In this document: positions 17,947 through 24,916 of the stretch, piece after piece
Layout: each line of letters starts with the position of its first letter
Position numbering within the stretch: the first letter of the stretch is position 1
NCBI GenBank assembly: GCA_023667045.1
Contig: JAMPAU010000001.1
Span: forward strand, 1,112,783 to 1,164,593
Direction of reading: 5' to 3'
Source of the DNA: Ruminococcus flavefaciens
GTDB lineage: Bacteria; Bacillota; Clostridia; Oscillospirales; Ruminococcaceae
Length of the DNA stretch: 51,811 nucleotides
Notes under the pieces: model-generated
The model's input: only the letters and a program-made list of their open reading frames with translations
Told to the model about the DNA's origin: nothing
Databases searched by the model: none
Made by a program: the position numbers and the translations under genes

Positions 17947-19110
17947 ATGGGAATTGACCTTTCAAGAGCAAAACCACAGGCAAACGAAAATACTGTTACA
18001 GCACAGCCGGAAGTTATACAACAGCCGGAAGTTGAGGTTGTACAGCAGTACGATATAGTTGCCGACAGACAGGAAATGAATAATCAGCTTGTAGGTTCAG
18101 AAGAAGTTGACAGGCTCGCAAGCGAGATTGTTATTGATGACATGACAACTATCGTATCATTCGGTGCAGACGCAGCAGATGAAATCTCAAAGGCTTCTGA
18201 TGTCGTACTCAACAGCATGAGCATGACGCAGATTAACGACTCCGGTCAGATGCTTACAGCACTTGCCAAAATTATGGAGCAGTTTGACATTGACGAAATC
18301 AAGGAAGAACCGGGTTTCTTTAAGAAGATGTTCGGCAATGCTAAAAAGCAACTGGAAAAAATCCTTAACAAGTATCACACTATGGGCGACGAGGTTGACA
18401 AAATCTATGTTCAGCTCAGAAAGTATGAAGACGAAATCAAGCAGGCAAACAAAAAGCTCGACCAGATGTTTAACGCAAACGTTGAATACTACCACAAGCT
18501 TGTAAAGTACATTCTCGCAGGTGAACAGGGCTGTAGGGAGATTGAGGCATACCTCGAACAGCGTAGACAGGATATGGCTACTACCGGCGATAATTCTATA
18601 CAGTTTGAAATCCAGAATCTTGAACAGGCTCTTATGATGCTTGAACAGAGAACACAGGATTTGAGAACGGCAGAGAGCATAGCTATGCAGTCCGTACCTA
18701 TGATAAAGATGATGTCATTCAGCAATATGAATCTTGTCAGAAAAATCAACTCTGCATTTATCGTAACTCTACCTGTATTCAAGCAGGCACTCGCACAGGC
18801 TATGATGCTTAAACGTCAGAAGATACAGGCTGAGGCTATGTCGGCTCTTGACGAAAAGACAAATGAAATGCTTATCAAAAATGCACAGAATACCGTTGAG
18901 CAGTCCAAGATGATAGCAAGAATGGCTTCCGGAAGTTCAATAAAGATTGAAACTCTTGAAAAGTCATGGCAGACTATCATGAACGGTATCGACGAAACAA
19001 GACAGATTCAGGAAGACGCACGCAAACAGCGTAAAGACGACCAGATTAAACTTCAGGCTATCAAGAATGATTTCAACAAGAGATACAGTATGCCTAACAG
19101 CAACAAGTAA
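17947..19110 (+). CDS. telA: TelA/YaaN family toxic anion resistance protein
   Basis: Cytoplasmic protein of 387 residues, normal for TelA. GGAAGAGG (17931-17938) fixes the ATG at 17947; a GTG at 17938 overlaps that site. After a variable N-terminus (to about residue 60, with Gln/Glu/Pro repeats such as QPEVIQQPEVEVVQQ) the protein is mainly long helices, including GFFKKMFGNAKKQLEKILNKY and a Gln/Met-rich middle. Family members affect tellurite and antimicrobial resistance, and they co-occur with TerD and YceG. It sits between these genes here, in the same order class as the Bacillus yceCDEFGH cluster but rearranged. A degenerate copy of its last 98 residues follows directly. Confidence 0.88.
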   Translation: MGIDLSRAKPQANENTVTAQPEVIQQPEVEVVQQYDIVADRQEMNNQLVGSEEVDRLASEIVIDDMTTIVSFGADAADEISKASDVVLNSMSMTQINDSGQMLTALAKIMEQFDIDEIKEEPGFFKKMFGNAKKQLEKILNKYHTMGDEVDKIYVQLRKYEDEIKQANKKLDQMFNANVEYYHKLVKYILAGEQGCREIEAYLEQRRQDMATTGDNSIQFEIQNLEQALMMLEQRTQDLRTAESIAMQSVPMIKMMSFSNMNLVRKINSAFIVTLPVFKQALAQAMMLKRQKIQAEAMSALDEKTNEMLIKNAQNTVEQSKMIARMASGSSIKIETLEKSWQTIMNGIDETRQIQEDARKQRKDDQIKLQAIKNDFNKRYSMPNSNK

Positions 19111-19142
19111 TTTTTTCCGTTATGGGAATTTTCAGCAGAAAA

Positions 19143-19168
19143 TCCGGACTTTTTTAAAAAAGTCCGGA
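19143..19168. repeat. Perfect 26-bp palindrome after telA
   Basis: A 13-bp perfect dyad: TCCGGACTTTTTT followed immediately by its complement, with no loop. It lies 33 bp after the telA stop and 3 bp before homology to telA resumes. It lacks a trailing T-run, so it is not a classic terminator. It may be an operator, an RNA processing site or a scar of the duplication. Confidence 0.7.
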
Positions 19169-19170
19169 AA

Positions 19171-19470
19171 CATCAGAAGGCACAGGCAAAAAATATTTCA
19201 GTCCTTGACAAAGAAACAAACAAAATGCTTGTTAATTTACAGCAAAATACTGCTGAACATTCTCAGATGATAGCAAAAATGACATCTGAGACATCTATCA
19301 AGGTTGATACTATTGAAACACAATGGAATGCTAATATGAACGCTGTAAGCGGAGTACGGAAGATTAACGAAAATGCACGTATTCAGCATAAAAGCGAACA
19401 GTCAAGACTACAGGCTATCAAGGATAGTTTCAATAGTTTTTATACCATGCCTTATTCAAAAAAACAAAGG
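19171..19470 (+). pseudogene. Remnant duplicate of the telA C-terminus
   Basis: The frame reads [20 protein letters not shown] to YTMPYSKK and aligns without gaps to the last 98 residues of the adjacent TelA, with about half of positions identical (for example LQAIK, MIA, SIK). It has no start codon with a ribosome binding site. No stop occurs within it, and the codon matching the TelA stop is CAA, so the frame runs open into terD at 19483. It is an old partial tandem duplication. The lack of stops may be chance or may reflect selection for a TelA-TerD fusion. Confidence 0.75.
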
Positions 19471-19482
19471 AGGATTCTGATT

Positions 19483-20064
19483 ATGCCTATAAATCTTTCA
19501 AAGGGTCAGAAAATTGACCTCACAAAAACAAATCCCGGTCTGAAAAACATAATGGTAGGTCTCGGCTGGGACGTTAACCTTTTCGATTCCGGTTCAGCTT
19601 TTGACCTTGATGCAGCCGCTTTTATGGCTGGTGCTAACGGCAAGTGTCCGAAAGATACGGATTTCATTTTTTACGGAAATCTCAAACATTCTTCCGGCTC
19701 TGTTGAACACATGGGCGACAACCTCACCGGCGAGGGAGAGGGCGACGACGAACAGATTAAAATAGACCTCTCTAAAATTCCGGCGAATATCGAAAAAATC
19801 GCCTTTACTGTAACTATATACGACGCTGAAAACAGAAGACAGAATTTCGGTCAAGTATCTAATGCCTTTATCAGAATCGTCAATATCGACACTAATGAAG
19901 AACTTATCCGCTATGACTTGGGTGAGGATTTCTCTATTGAAACGGCTGTCGTTGTCGGCGAACTCTACAAGCATAACGGCGAATGGAAGTTCAACGCCAT
20001 AGGAAGCGGTTTTCAAGGCGGACTTGCCGCACTGTGCGGTCATTACGGAATTGACGCAGAATAA
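19483..20064 (+). CDS. terD: TerD family calcium-binding protein, copy 1
   Basis: Cytoplasmic stress protein of 193 residues. TerD domains fold as a beta sandwich with bound calcium. AAAGGAGG at good spacing sets the ATG at 19483, although the frame is open upstream into the telA remnant. Motifs are [43 protein letters not shown] (acidic calcium site) and the C-terminal [11 protein letters not shown]. It is very similar to copy 2, which points to tandem duplication. TerD proteins are linked to tellurite, phage and oxidative stress resistance; the real signal is unsettled. Confidence 0.95.
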   Translation: MPINLSKGQKIDLTKTNPGLKNIMVGLGWDVNLFDSGSAFDLDAAAFMAGANGKCPKDTDFIFYGNLKHSSGSVEHMGDNLTGEGEGDDEQIKIDLSKIPANIEKIAFTVTIYDAENRRQNFGQVSNAFIRIVNIDTNEELIRYDLGEDFSIETAVVVGELYKHNGEWKFNAIGSGFQGGLAALCGHYGIDAE

Positions 20065-20099
20065 TTCTGAAATAAATTTATATAAAGGAGTTTTTTAAT

Positions 20100-20681
20100 A
20101 TGCCAGTTAGTTTAAGCAAGGGACAGAAAATCAGTCTCACAAAGGGAAATCCCGGACTTAAAAAAGTTGTTGTAGGTCTCGGCTGGGACGTTAACGCCTT
20201 TGATACAGGTTCAGCTTTTGACCTCGATTCTTCCGCTTTTCTTCTTACAGATTCTGGAAAAGTTTCAAAGCCTGAGGACTTTGTTTTCTATGGAAATCTC
20301 AATCACCCGTCTGGAGCTGTTTCACACTGTGGCGACAACCTCACTGGAGCAGGCGACGGCGACGACGAACAGATTAAAATAGACCTCTCTAAAGTTCCGG
20401 CAGAAATCACAAAGATTGACTTCACCGTTACTATCCACGAGGCAGAGGCAAGAAGACAGAATTTCGGACAGGTAGGTAATTCTTTCATAAGAATATACAA
20501 CGAGGAAACAGGCGAAGAAATTCTCCGCTATGACTTGGGCGAAGATTTCTCTATTGAAACTGCCGCTGTATTCGGCGAACTCTACAAGCACGGCGACGAA
20601 TGGAAATTCAATGCTATTGGTTCTGGCTATCAGGGCGGACTTGCTGCACTCTGTGGTGCATTCGGCGTTGATGTTGAATAA
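20100..20681 (+). CDS. terD: TerD family calcium-binding protein, copy 2
   Basis: A second 193-residue TerD protein. AAAGGAG lies upstream of the ATG, and the gap to copy 1 is 35 nt. Motifs repeat those of copy 1: [60 protein letters not shown] and [13 protein letters not shown]. All acidic calcium ligands I can identify in copy 1 are kept. It is probably cytoplasmic and co-expressed with its neighbours. Retention of paralogues side by side is usual in ter and yce loci, where they may form mixed complexes. Confidence 0.95.
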   Translation: MPVSLSKGQKISLTKGNPGLKKVVVGLGWDVNAFDTGSAFDLDSSAFLLTDSGKVSKPEDFVFYGNLNHPSGAVSHCGDNLTGAGDGDDEQIKIDLSKVPAEITKIDFTVTIHEAEARRQNFGQVGNSFIRIYNEETGEEILRYDLGEDFSIETAAVFGELYKHGDEWKFNAIGSGYQGGLAALCGAFGVDVE

Positions 20682-20699
20682 GATATGGAGTTTTTGGAA

Positions 20700-21287
20700 A
20701 TGGCAGTTAGTTTAATGAAAGGGCAGAAAATAAGTCTGTCAAAAGAATGTGCAGGTCTTTCAAGTGTTACCGTTGGTCTTGGCTGGGACGAGGCACAGAA
20801 GAAAAAGGGGCTTTTTTCAAGAAAAGAACGTGCGATAGATTGTGACGCATCTGCAATTCTCCTCACAGACGGAAAACTTGCCGGCAAAGAAGATATTGTT
20901 TATTACGCACATCTCAATCATAATTCCGGAAGTGTAGTACACAGAGGTGACAACCTCACTGGTGCAGGCGAGGGCGACGACGAGCAGATTATGGTTGACC
21001 TTGCACGTGTTCCGCACAATGTAGACAGGATAGTTTTTGTTGTTAATATCTATCAGGCTGTACAGCGTGGACAGCATTTCGGTATGATAAAAAACGCATT
21101 TATCAGAATTGTTGACAACAGAAACAACACCGAGATATGCCGTTACAACCTTACAGATGATTACAACGGCTGTATGGCTATGATTTTCGGCGAAATATAC
21201 AAGCATAACGGCGAATGGAAGTTCAATGCTGTGGGACAGGGTACAGCAGACCCCGGTCTCAGCGAACTTGCCAACAGATTCAGATAA
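20700..21287 (+). CDS. TerD family protein, divergent copy 3
   Basis: A 195-residue TerD homologue. The ATG at 20700 is preferred because GGAG lies at 20687-20690; an earlier ATG at 20685 overlaps that site. It keeps LMKGQKISLSK, GLGWDE and [15 protein letters not shown]. Between GLGWDE and the second acidic motif (AIDCDASAILL) the usual acidic loop is replaced by a basic one, QKKKGLFSRKERAI. The C-terminus GLSELANRFR also differs from the GGLAALCG of copies 1 and 2. The basic loop could bind nucleic acid or another partner, which is inference. It is the last gene of the locus, before the terminator at 21295. Confidence 0.92.
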   Translation: MAVSLMKGQKISLSKECAGLSSVTVGLGWDEAQKKKGLFSRKERAIDCDASAILLTDGKLAGKEDIVYYAHLNHNSGSVVHRGDNLTGAGEGDDEQIMVDLARVPHNVDRIVFVVNIYQAVQRGQHFGMIKNAFIRIVDNRNNTEICRYNLTDDYNGCMAMIFGEIYKHNGEWKFNAVGQGTADPGLSELANRFR

Positions 21288-21294
21288 AAAACTT

Positions 21295-21328
21295 CCGGCA
21301 TGGGAAAAGCTCCTGTGCCGGTTTTTTT
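21295..21328 (+). terminator. Terminator of the ter locus
   Basis: CCGGCA (21295-21300) pairs with TGCCGG (21316-21321), with an inner GGGA/TCCT helix, followed by T7. Confidence 0.85.
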
Positions 21329-21521
21329 GAAAAACATCAGCAAAATAAATGCAACAATTTTAAAATTTATACGACTAAGTAGTGAAAATATATTTTCAGA
21401 AAAAATAAGTTGGTATACAGAAAGTTTTATTAAGAATATCTATAAATTATTGTCTTTGTGACAAAAAGATGTTGGAAAAGTGATTTTTTATTAAATAAAT
21501 GATTACAATTTATTCTGCACC

Positions 21522-21550
21522 TTGACAAAACGTTCTGATTTGTGTATAAT
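21522..21550 (+). promoter_or_regulatory. Promoter of the cohesin-like lipoprotein gene
   Basis: TTGACA at 21522-21527, a 17-bp spacer and TATAAT at 21545-21550 preceded by TGTG. Confidence 0.75.
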
Positions 21551-21616
21551 TATTATTGAGATGTACGGAATTGATTTTCCGTTAATTAAGCACTTTTTAA
21601 TGAAAGGGAATATGTT

Positions 21617-22564
21617 ATGAATAACTTCAAAAAAAGAATTATTGCACTGATTGCTCTTACCTGTGTTGCACTTTCAGCTTTTGCAGGCTGTGCAGATAAA
21701 GAAGAAAGCAGTGATACCTCTAGTAAAAAATTAAACAGCAGTGAAAGCAGTGAGGTATCTGAAGAACCTATGACAGCTATGCCTTTCCAGTGGGGCGAGC
21801 AGAAAGACAACGGTATAACTATTGACGGCGTTGATATAAATAATGACGACCCCGTTAAAGCTGACCATGTAGACCCTACTAAGTCCGCTGATGAGTCTTC
21901 TGCTGTTGGCAGTGATACACAAGACACTACTGCCTATATAGCAGGTGAGCCGATTACTGAGATTGTTGCGGTTACTGAGGCTAACGGTGAGGCAGTTACA
22001 GAAGCAAACGGCGAACCTGTTACAGAAGTGAAAACTATCACTAATGCAACCCCAGAGCCGACCGCTAATAATGATAACGGCAATGGAAACAGCAACAGCA
22101 ATACAAGCTCTGATTATGTTTCCAATACAAAGGGTATGTATGCACTCTGGATTGATATTTCTAAAAATGAAAACTTCGTATTTAACGATTCTGTTATAAA
22201 GATTACATTTAAGGTAAAGGAAACAGCTCCAGACGGCATTTATAATATTTCAATAAGCCCCGACCTTTCTTCAATTGAGGGTCAGACTGTAGACCCCGAT
22301 ACTATTGTTAACGGCTCTATTCAGGTCGGCAACGGCTCGGCTGTCTCAGCTGACCAGGCACTGAACGGCTTCTCAATTTACGGCGATAACATAACAGCAA
22401 AACAGGGCGATACAGTAGAGTTTTCTATCAATATGAAAGACAATCCGGGTCTTGCCGCTCTCTGTATGTGGTACTACTATGACAGCAATGCTCTTGAAGT
22501 TATCGACTGCGTACCGGACGGAGAATTTGCAGAAGTTTCTAAAAACAGCACTCAGACAGGCTGA
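21617..22564 (+). CDS. Lipoprotein containing cohesin-like halves in permuted order
   Basis: Exported lipoprotein of 315 residues. The signal peptide ends in lipobox AFAGC (Cys24 or 25), so it is tethered to the membrane. A low-complexity linker follows with the repeat TEANGEAVTEANGEPVTE and Asn/Gly/Ser runs. From about residue 172, YALWIDISKN, ITFKVKETAPDGIYNISIS and TIVNGSIQVG resemble the C-terminal half of a cohesin. The next part, ITAKQGDTVEFSINMKDNPG and AALCMWYYYDSNALEV, resembles the N-terminal half of a cohesin, and the protein then stops. It may be a circularly permuted cohesin or a collapsed pair of tandem cohesins. A role in holding dockerin enzymes at the cell surface is inferred. 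Confidence 0.65.
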   Translation: MNNFKKRIIALIALTCVALSAFAGCADKEESSDTSSKKLNSSESSEVSEEPMTAMPFQWGEQKDNGITIDGVDINNDDPVKADHVDPTKSADESSAVGSDTQDTTAYIAGEPITEIVAVTEANGEAVTEANGEPVTEVKTITNATPEPTANNDNGNGNSNSNTSSDYVSNTKGMYALWIDISKNENFVFNDSVIKITFKVKETAPDGIYNISISPDLSSIEGQTVDPDTIVNGSIQVGNGSAVSADQALNGFSIYGDNITAKQGDTVEFSINMKDNPGLAALCMWYYYDSNALEVIDCVPDGEFAEVSKNSTQTG

Positions 22565-22577
22565 TAACTCAGAATTA

Positions 22578-22608
22578 ACCGATACTATAAAAAAGTATCG
22601 GTTTTTTT
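22578..22608 (+). terminator. Terminator of the lipoprotein gene
   Basis: ACCGATACT (22578-22586) and AGTATCGGT (22594-22602) form a 9-bp perfect stem followed by T7. Confidence 0.88.
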
Positions 22609-22945
22609 ATGTTTGAATATGCTCCAAAAAGCAATACTCTTGCCGAAAACGGTAAAATCAGTTAATCTTAAATCTGCTGATGTGATTGTGGAGTATGGCT
22701 CTGGTATTTTCTCTTTTATATGTGAACTGGTAGTACGCCATAAACTCGAAAAGTTTTTTTGCAATTAGTTTAATTTTTATGTCATTAACGGTAGTATAAA
22801 GAATGTAAATGATTATCTTAAAAGATGAGGTTTTAGGCACGCTGATTATATTATGATTTCTTTTTTACAAATCCATCTGAAAAAATATTTTGAATGCAAT
22901 AAAAAAAGCTATAGGCAGTAAAAGACAGACATAATTCAGAAATTA

Positions 22946-22979
22946 ACCGATACTATAAAAAAGTATCGTTTTTTTTTTT
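22946..22979 (+). terminator. Second copy of the same terminator
   Basis: The stem CGATACT/AGTATCG with the same loop and a longer T-run. It repeats the element at 22578 with one base change that opens the stem base. There is no obvious gene before it. Confidence 0.7.
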
Positions 22980-22987
22980 AATTTCTA

Positions 22988-23016
22988 TTGACAAACCAGT
23001 AATAATCTGATATAAT
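22988..23016 (+). promoter_or_regulatory. Promoter of cysK
   Basis: TTGACA at 22988-22993, a 17-bp spacer and TATAAT at 23011-23016 with TGA before it, 60 bp upstream of the start codon. Confidence 0.75.
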
Positions 23017-23075
23017 AAATTCATACTATTTATATAGGTCTTATAAACAATTTATATCACAAAGGAGTGCTTACT

Positions 23076-24002
23076 ATGAAAATCTATAAATCCGTTACTG
23101 ATTTAATCGGCAGAACACCTCTTATGGAACTCGTAAATACCGAAAAGGCTAACAATCTTGAGGCAAAGCTTATTGCAAAACTCGAATATTTTAATCCTGC
23201 CGGAAGTGTCAAGGACAGAGTAGCAAAGATGATGATTGATGACGCTGAAGAAAAAGGTATACTTAAACCCGACAGTGTTATTATTGAACCAACAAGCGGA
23301 AATACCGGTATCGGTCTTGCATCTGTTTCAGCTTCGAGAGGTTACAGGCTTATTATAACTATGCCCGAAACTATGAGCATTGAACGCCGTAACCTTATGA
23401 AAGCCTATGGTGCGGAACTCGTCCTTACTGACGGCAAAAAGGGCATGACAGGTGCTATCCAAAAGGCTGAGGAACTCGCTAAGGAAATACCAAACAGCTT
23501 TATTCCGTCGCAGTTCTCAAACCCTGCTAACCCTAAAGCCCATGAACTTACTACAGGCGTTGAAATATGGGAAGATACTGACGGAAAAGTGGATATATTC
23601 GTTTCGGCGGTAGGCACTGGCGGTACAATCAGCGGTACAGGTGCTTATCTTAAATCTAAAAACCCCGATATAAAGGTTGTAGCGGTTGAACCGGCAGGCT
23701 CTCCGGTAATTTCCGGCGGTAAGGCAGGAGTTCACAGGATTCAAGGTATAGGTGCTGGGTTTATTCCGGAAACTCTCAACACAGATATTTTTGACGAGGT
23801 TATAACCGTTACCGATGAGGACGCTTTTGAGCAGGGCAGAAACGTCGTAAGAAACGAGGGTATTTTAGTGGGAATTTCTTCCGGCTCTGCTATATGGGCA
23901 GGACTTCAGCTTGCTAAAAGACCAGAAAACAAGGGCAAAAATATTGTTGTGCTTCTTCCAGATACTGGCGAAAGGTATCTGTCCACACCTATGTTTGACT
24001 GA
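23076..24002 (+). CDS. cysK: Cysteine synthase (O-acetylserine sulfhydrylase)
   Basis: PLP enzyme making cysteine from O-acetylserine and sulfide. It is 308 residues, the family norm. The PLP lysine lies in [11 protein letters not shown]. The substrate loop is [12 protein letters not shown], the phosphate-binding loop is [10 protein letters not shown], and the C-terminal [11 protein letters not shown] is also typical. AAAGGAG (23061-23067) fixes the ATG at 23076; an upstream GTG overlaps it. It is convergent with an Rrf2/IscR-type regulator gene, and the two share a terminator. Cysteine supplies sulfur for Fe-S clusters, so the pairing makes sense, but control of cysK by that regulator is inferred only. 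Confidence 0.95.
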   Translation: MKIYKSVTDLIGRTPLMELVNTEKANNLEAKLIAKLEYFNPAGSVKDRVAKMMIDDAEEKGILKPDSVIIEPTSGNTGIGLASVSASRGYRLIITMPETMSIERRNLMKAYGAELVLTDGKKGMTGAIQKAEELAKEIPNSFIPSQFSNPANPKAHELTTGVEIWEDTDGKVDIFVSAVGTGGTISGTGAYLKSKNPDIKVVAVEPAGSPVISGGKAGVHRIQGIGAGFIPETLNTDIFDEVITVTDEDAFEQGRNVVRNEGILVGISSGSAIWAGLQLAKRPENKGKNIVVLLPDTGERYLSTPMFD

Positions 24003-24005
24003 TAT

Positions 24006-24036
24006 AAAAGACTGCCATAATCGGCAGTCTTTTTTT
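24006..24036 (+). terminator. Bidirectional terminator between cysK and the Rrf2 gene
   Basis: AAAAGACTGCC and GGCAGTCTTTT form an 11-bp perfect stem with a 6-nt loop and T-runs on both strands. Confidence 0.88.
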
Positions 24037-24038
24037 GA

Positions 24039-24473
24039 TTATATGCAGTAGTGGTCACCGCTGTTTATGCATTTGTCGGCGAGATTCTGAATAGTTATTC
24101 CGTCAAGGTAGTCAGTGATAAGTTTATAGAGTTCTTCCCATATATGAATTGTAACACACTCGTTGATACGTTCACAGTCGTTTGGTTCGTATTCAAGACA
24201 AGCCACTGGTGCAAGACTTCCCTCTGTTGCTTTGAGAACTGCCCCTACCGTATGGTTTTCGGGTTTTCCGTTTATCATGTAACCGCCCCTGTTGCCTCTG
24301 CTTGTTTTGAGGATACCGCTTTTATTCAGCAGAGGTACTATCTGTTCAAGATATTTTTTTGAGATATTTTGACGTTCAGAAATATCTTTAAGCGAAACAT
24401 ACCCTTCGCTCTGGTGCAGGGCAATATCCACCAGCATTCTGAGTGCGTAACGTCCTTTAGTAGAAATTTTCAT
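24039..24473 (-). CDS. Rrf2 family regulator with likely Fe-S cluster (IscR-like)
   Basis: DNA-binding regulator of 144 residues. The N-terminal winged helix has MKISTKGRYALRMLVDIA and the recognition region NISKKYLEQIVPLL. The middle segment CLEYEPNDCERINECVTIH places three Cys and a His close together, as in IscR-type proteins that bind a [2Fe-2S] cluster; the spacing is C-x7-C-x5-C-x3-H. CymR-type Rrf2 proteins lack this Cys set. GGAG lies upstream of the start. Neighbours are cysK (convergent) and the trp operon (divergent). Sensing of Fe-S or redox state is inferred from the cysteines. Confidence 0.9.
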   Translation of the reverse strand: MKISTKGRYALRMLVDIALHQSEGYVSLKDISERQNISKKYLEQIVPLLNKSGILKTSRGNRGGYMINGKPENHTVGAVLKATEGSLAPVACLEYEPNDCERINECVTIHIWEELYKLITDYLDGITIQNLADKCINSGDHYCI

Positions 24474-24572
24474 TGTCTTATGCTCCTTTCATTATATATT
24501 ACTATTATACCATAGGATTTGTATGATTTCAACAGGATATAAAAGTTAAAAAATAAAATAATCTTATAACTC

Positions 24573-24601
24573 TTGACAAATCCGTTTTACAGTGATATAA
24601 T
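24573..24601 (+). promoter_or_regulatory. Promoter of the trp operon
   Basis: TTGACA at 24573-24578, a 17-bp spacer and TATAAT at 24596-24601 with GTGA before it. Transcription should begin near 24608, at the start of the T-box leader. Confidence 0.8.
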
Positions 24602-24607
24602 ACTCTC

Positions 24608-24893
24608 ATAAGTAAACCGCTGACGTGAGAGTAAAAATAATCATGATTCCACAGAGAGCCTGCGTTGCTGAGAGTCGGGTGAAAAACAGATTATTATAAT
24701 GGGTCACTGAGGGTGCAGTCAAATGAATTTATTTCAGAGTACTCTGCAACGTTACGACGTGCGTTAACCGTCAGGAATATGTCAGTATTCCGTTAAAGTG
24801 CATGGTCTATGCCATGAATCAAGGTGGTACCACGGATAAGACTTTATTCGTCCTTGACAGATTGTAGCTATCTGTCGGGGGCTTTTTTATTTC
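24608..24893 (+). promoter_or_regulatory. Trp-specific T-box leader with terminator
   Basis: Leader RNA that binds uncharged tRNA-Trp and then lets transcription continue into trpE. The T-box sequence AAGGTGGTACCACGG is at 24821-24835. Stem I pairs GTGA (24625-24628) with TCAC (24704-24707) and AATAATC (24636-24642) with GATTATT (24689-24695). Between these helices lie AGTA (24630-24633, the loop E motif) and a TGG codon (24700-24702) in the specifier position, so tryptophan is the effector. The terminator stem CCTTGACAGAT/ATCTGTCGGGG at 24852-24881 is followed by a T-run. The antiterminator uses the T-box sequence instead. The structure was drawn by hand. Confidence 0.93.
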
Positions 24894-24916
24894 TGTAAAT
24901 TTTTGGAGGTGCATTT

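Larger units (their letters stand above)
21288..21616 (+). other. Intergenic region between ter locus and lipoprotein gene
   Basis: Contains the ter terminator (21295-21328) and the lipoprotein promoter (21522-21550). The AT-rich stretch between them holds no open frame or repeat I can support. Confidence 0.6.
22565..23075 (+). other. Intergenic region with duplicated terminators
   Basis: Holds two near-identical terminators (22570-22608 and 22937-22979), about 330 bp of AT-rich sequence between them, and the cysK promoter. Short frames inside on both strands (a 60-codon one on the minus strand at 22658-22840, a 50-codon one on the plus strand from 22619) lack ribosome binding sites and recognisable motifs. 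It may be the relic of a deleted duplicate gene. Confidence 0.5.

Noticed and set aside
22619-22840. Small genes in the region between the duplicated terminators
   Set aside because: Frames on both strands lack ribosome binding sites and motifs.
24474-24572. Small gene between the Rrf2 gene and the trp promoter
   Set aside because: Only AT-rich sequence with no ribosome binding site or frame of useful length.
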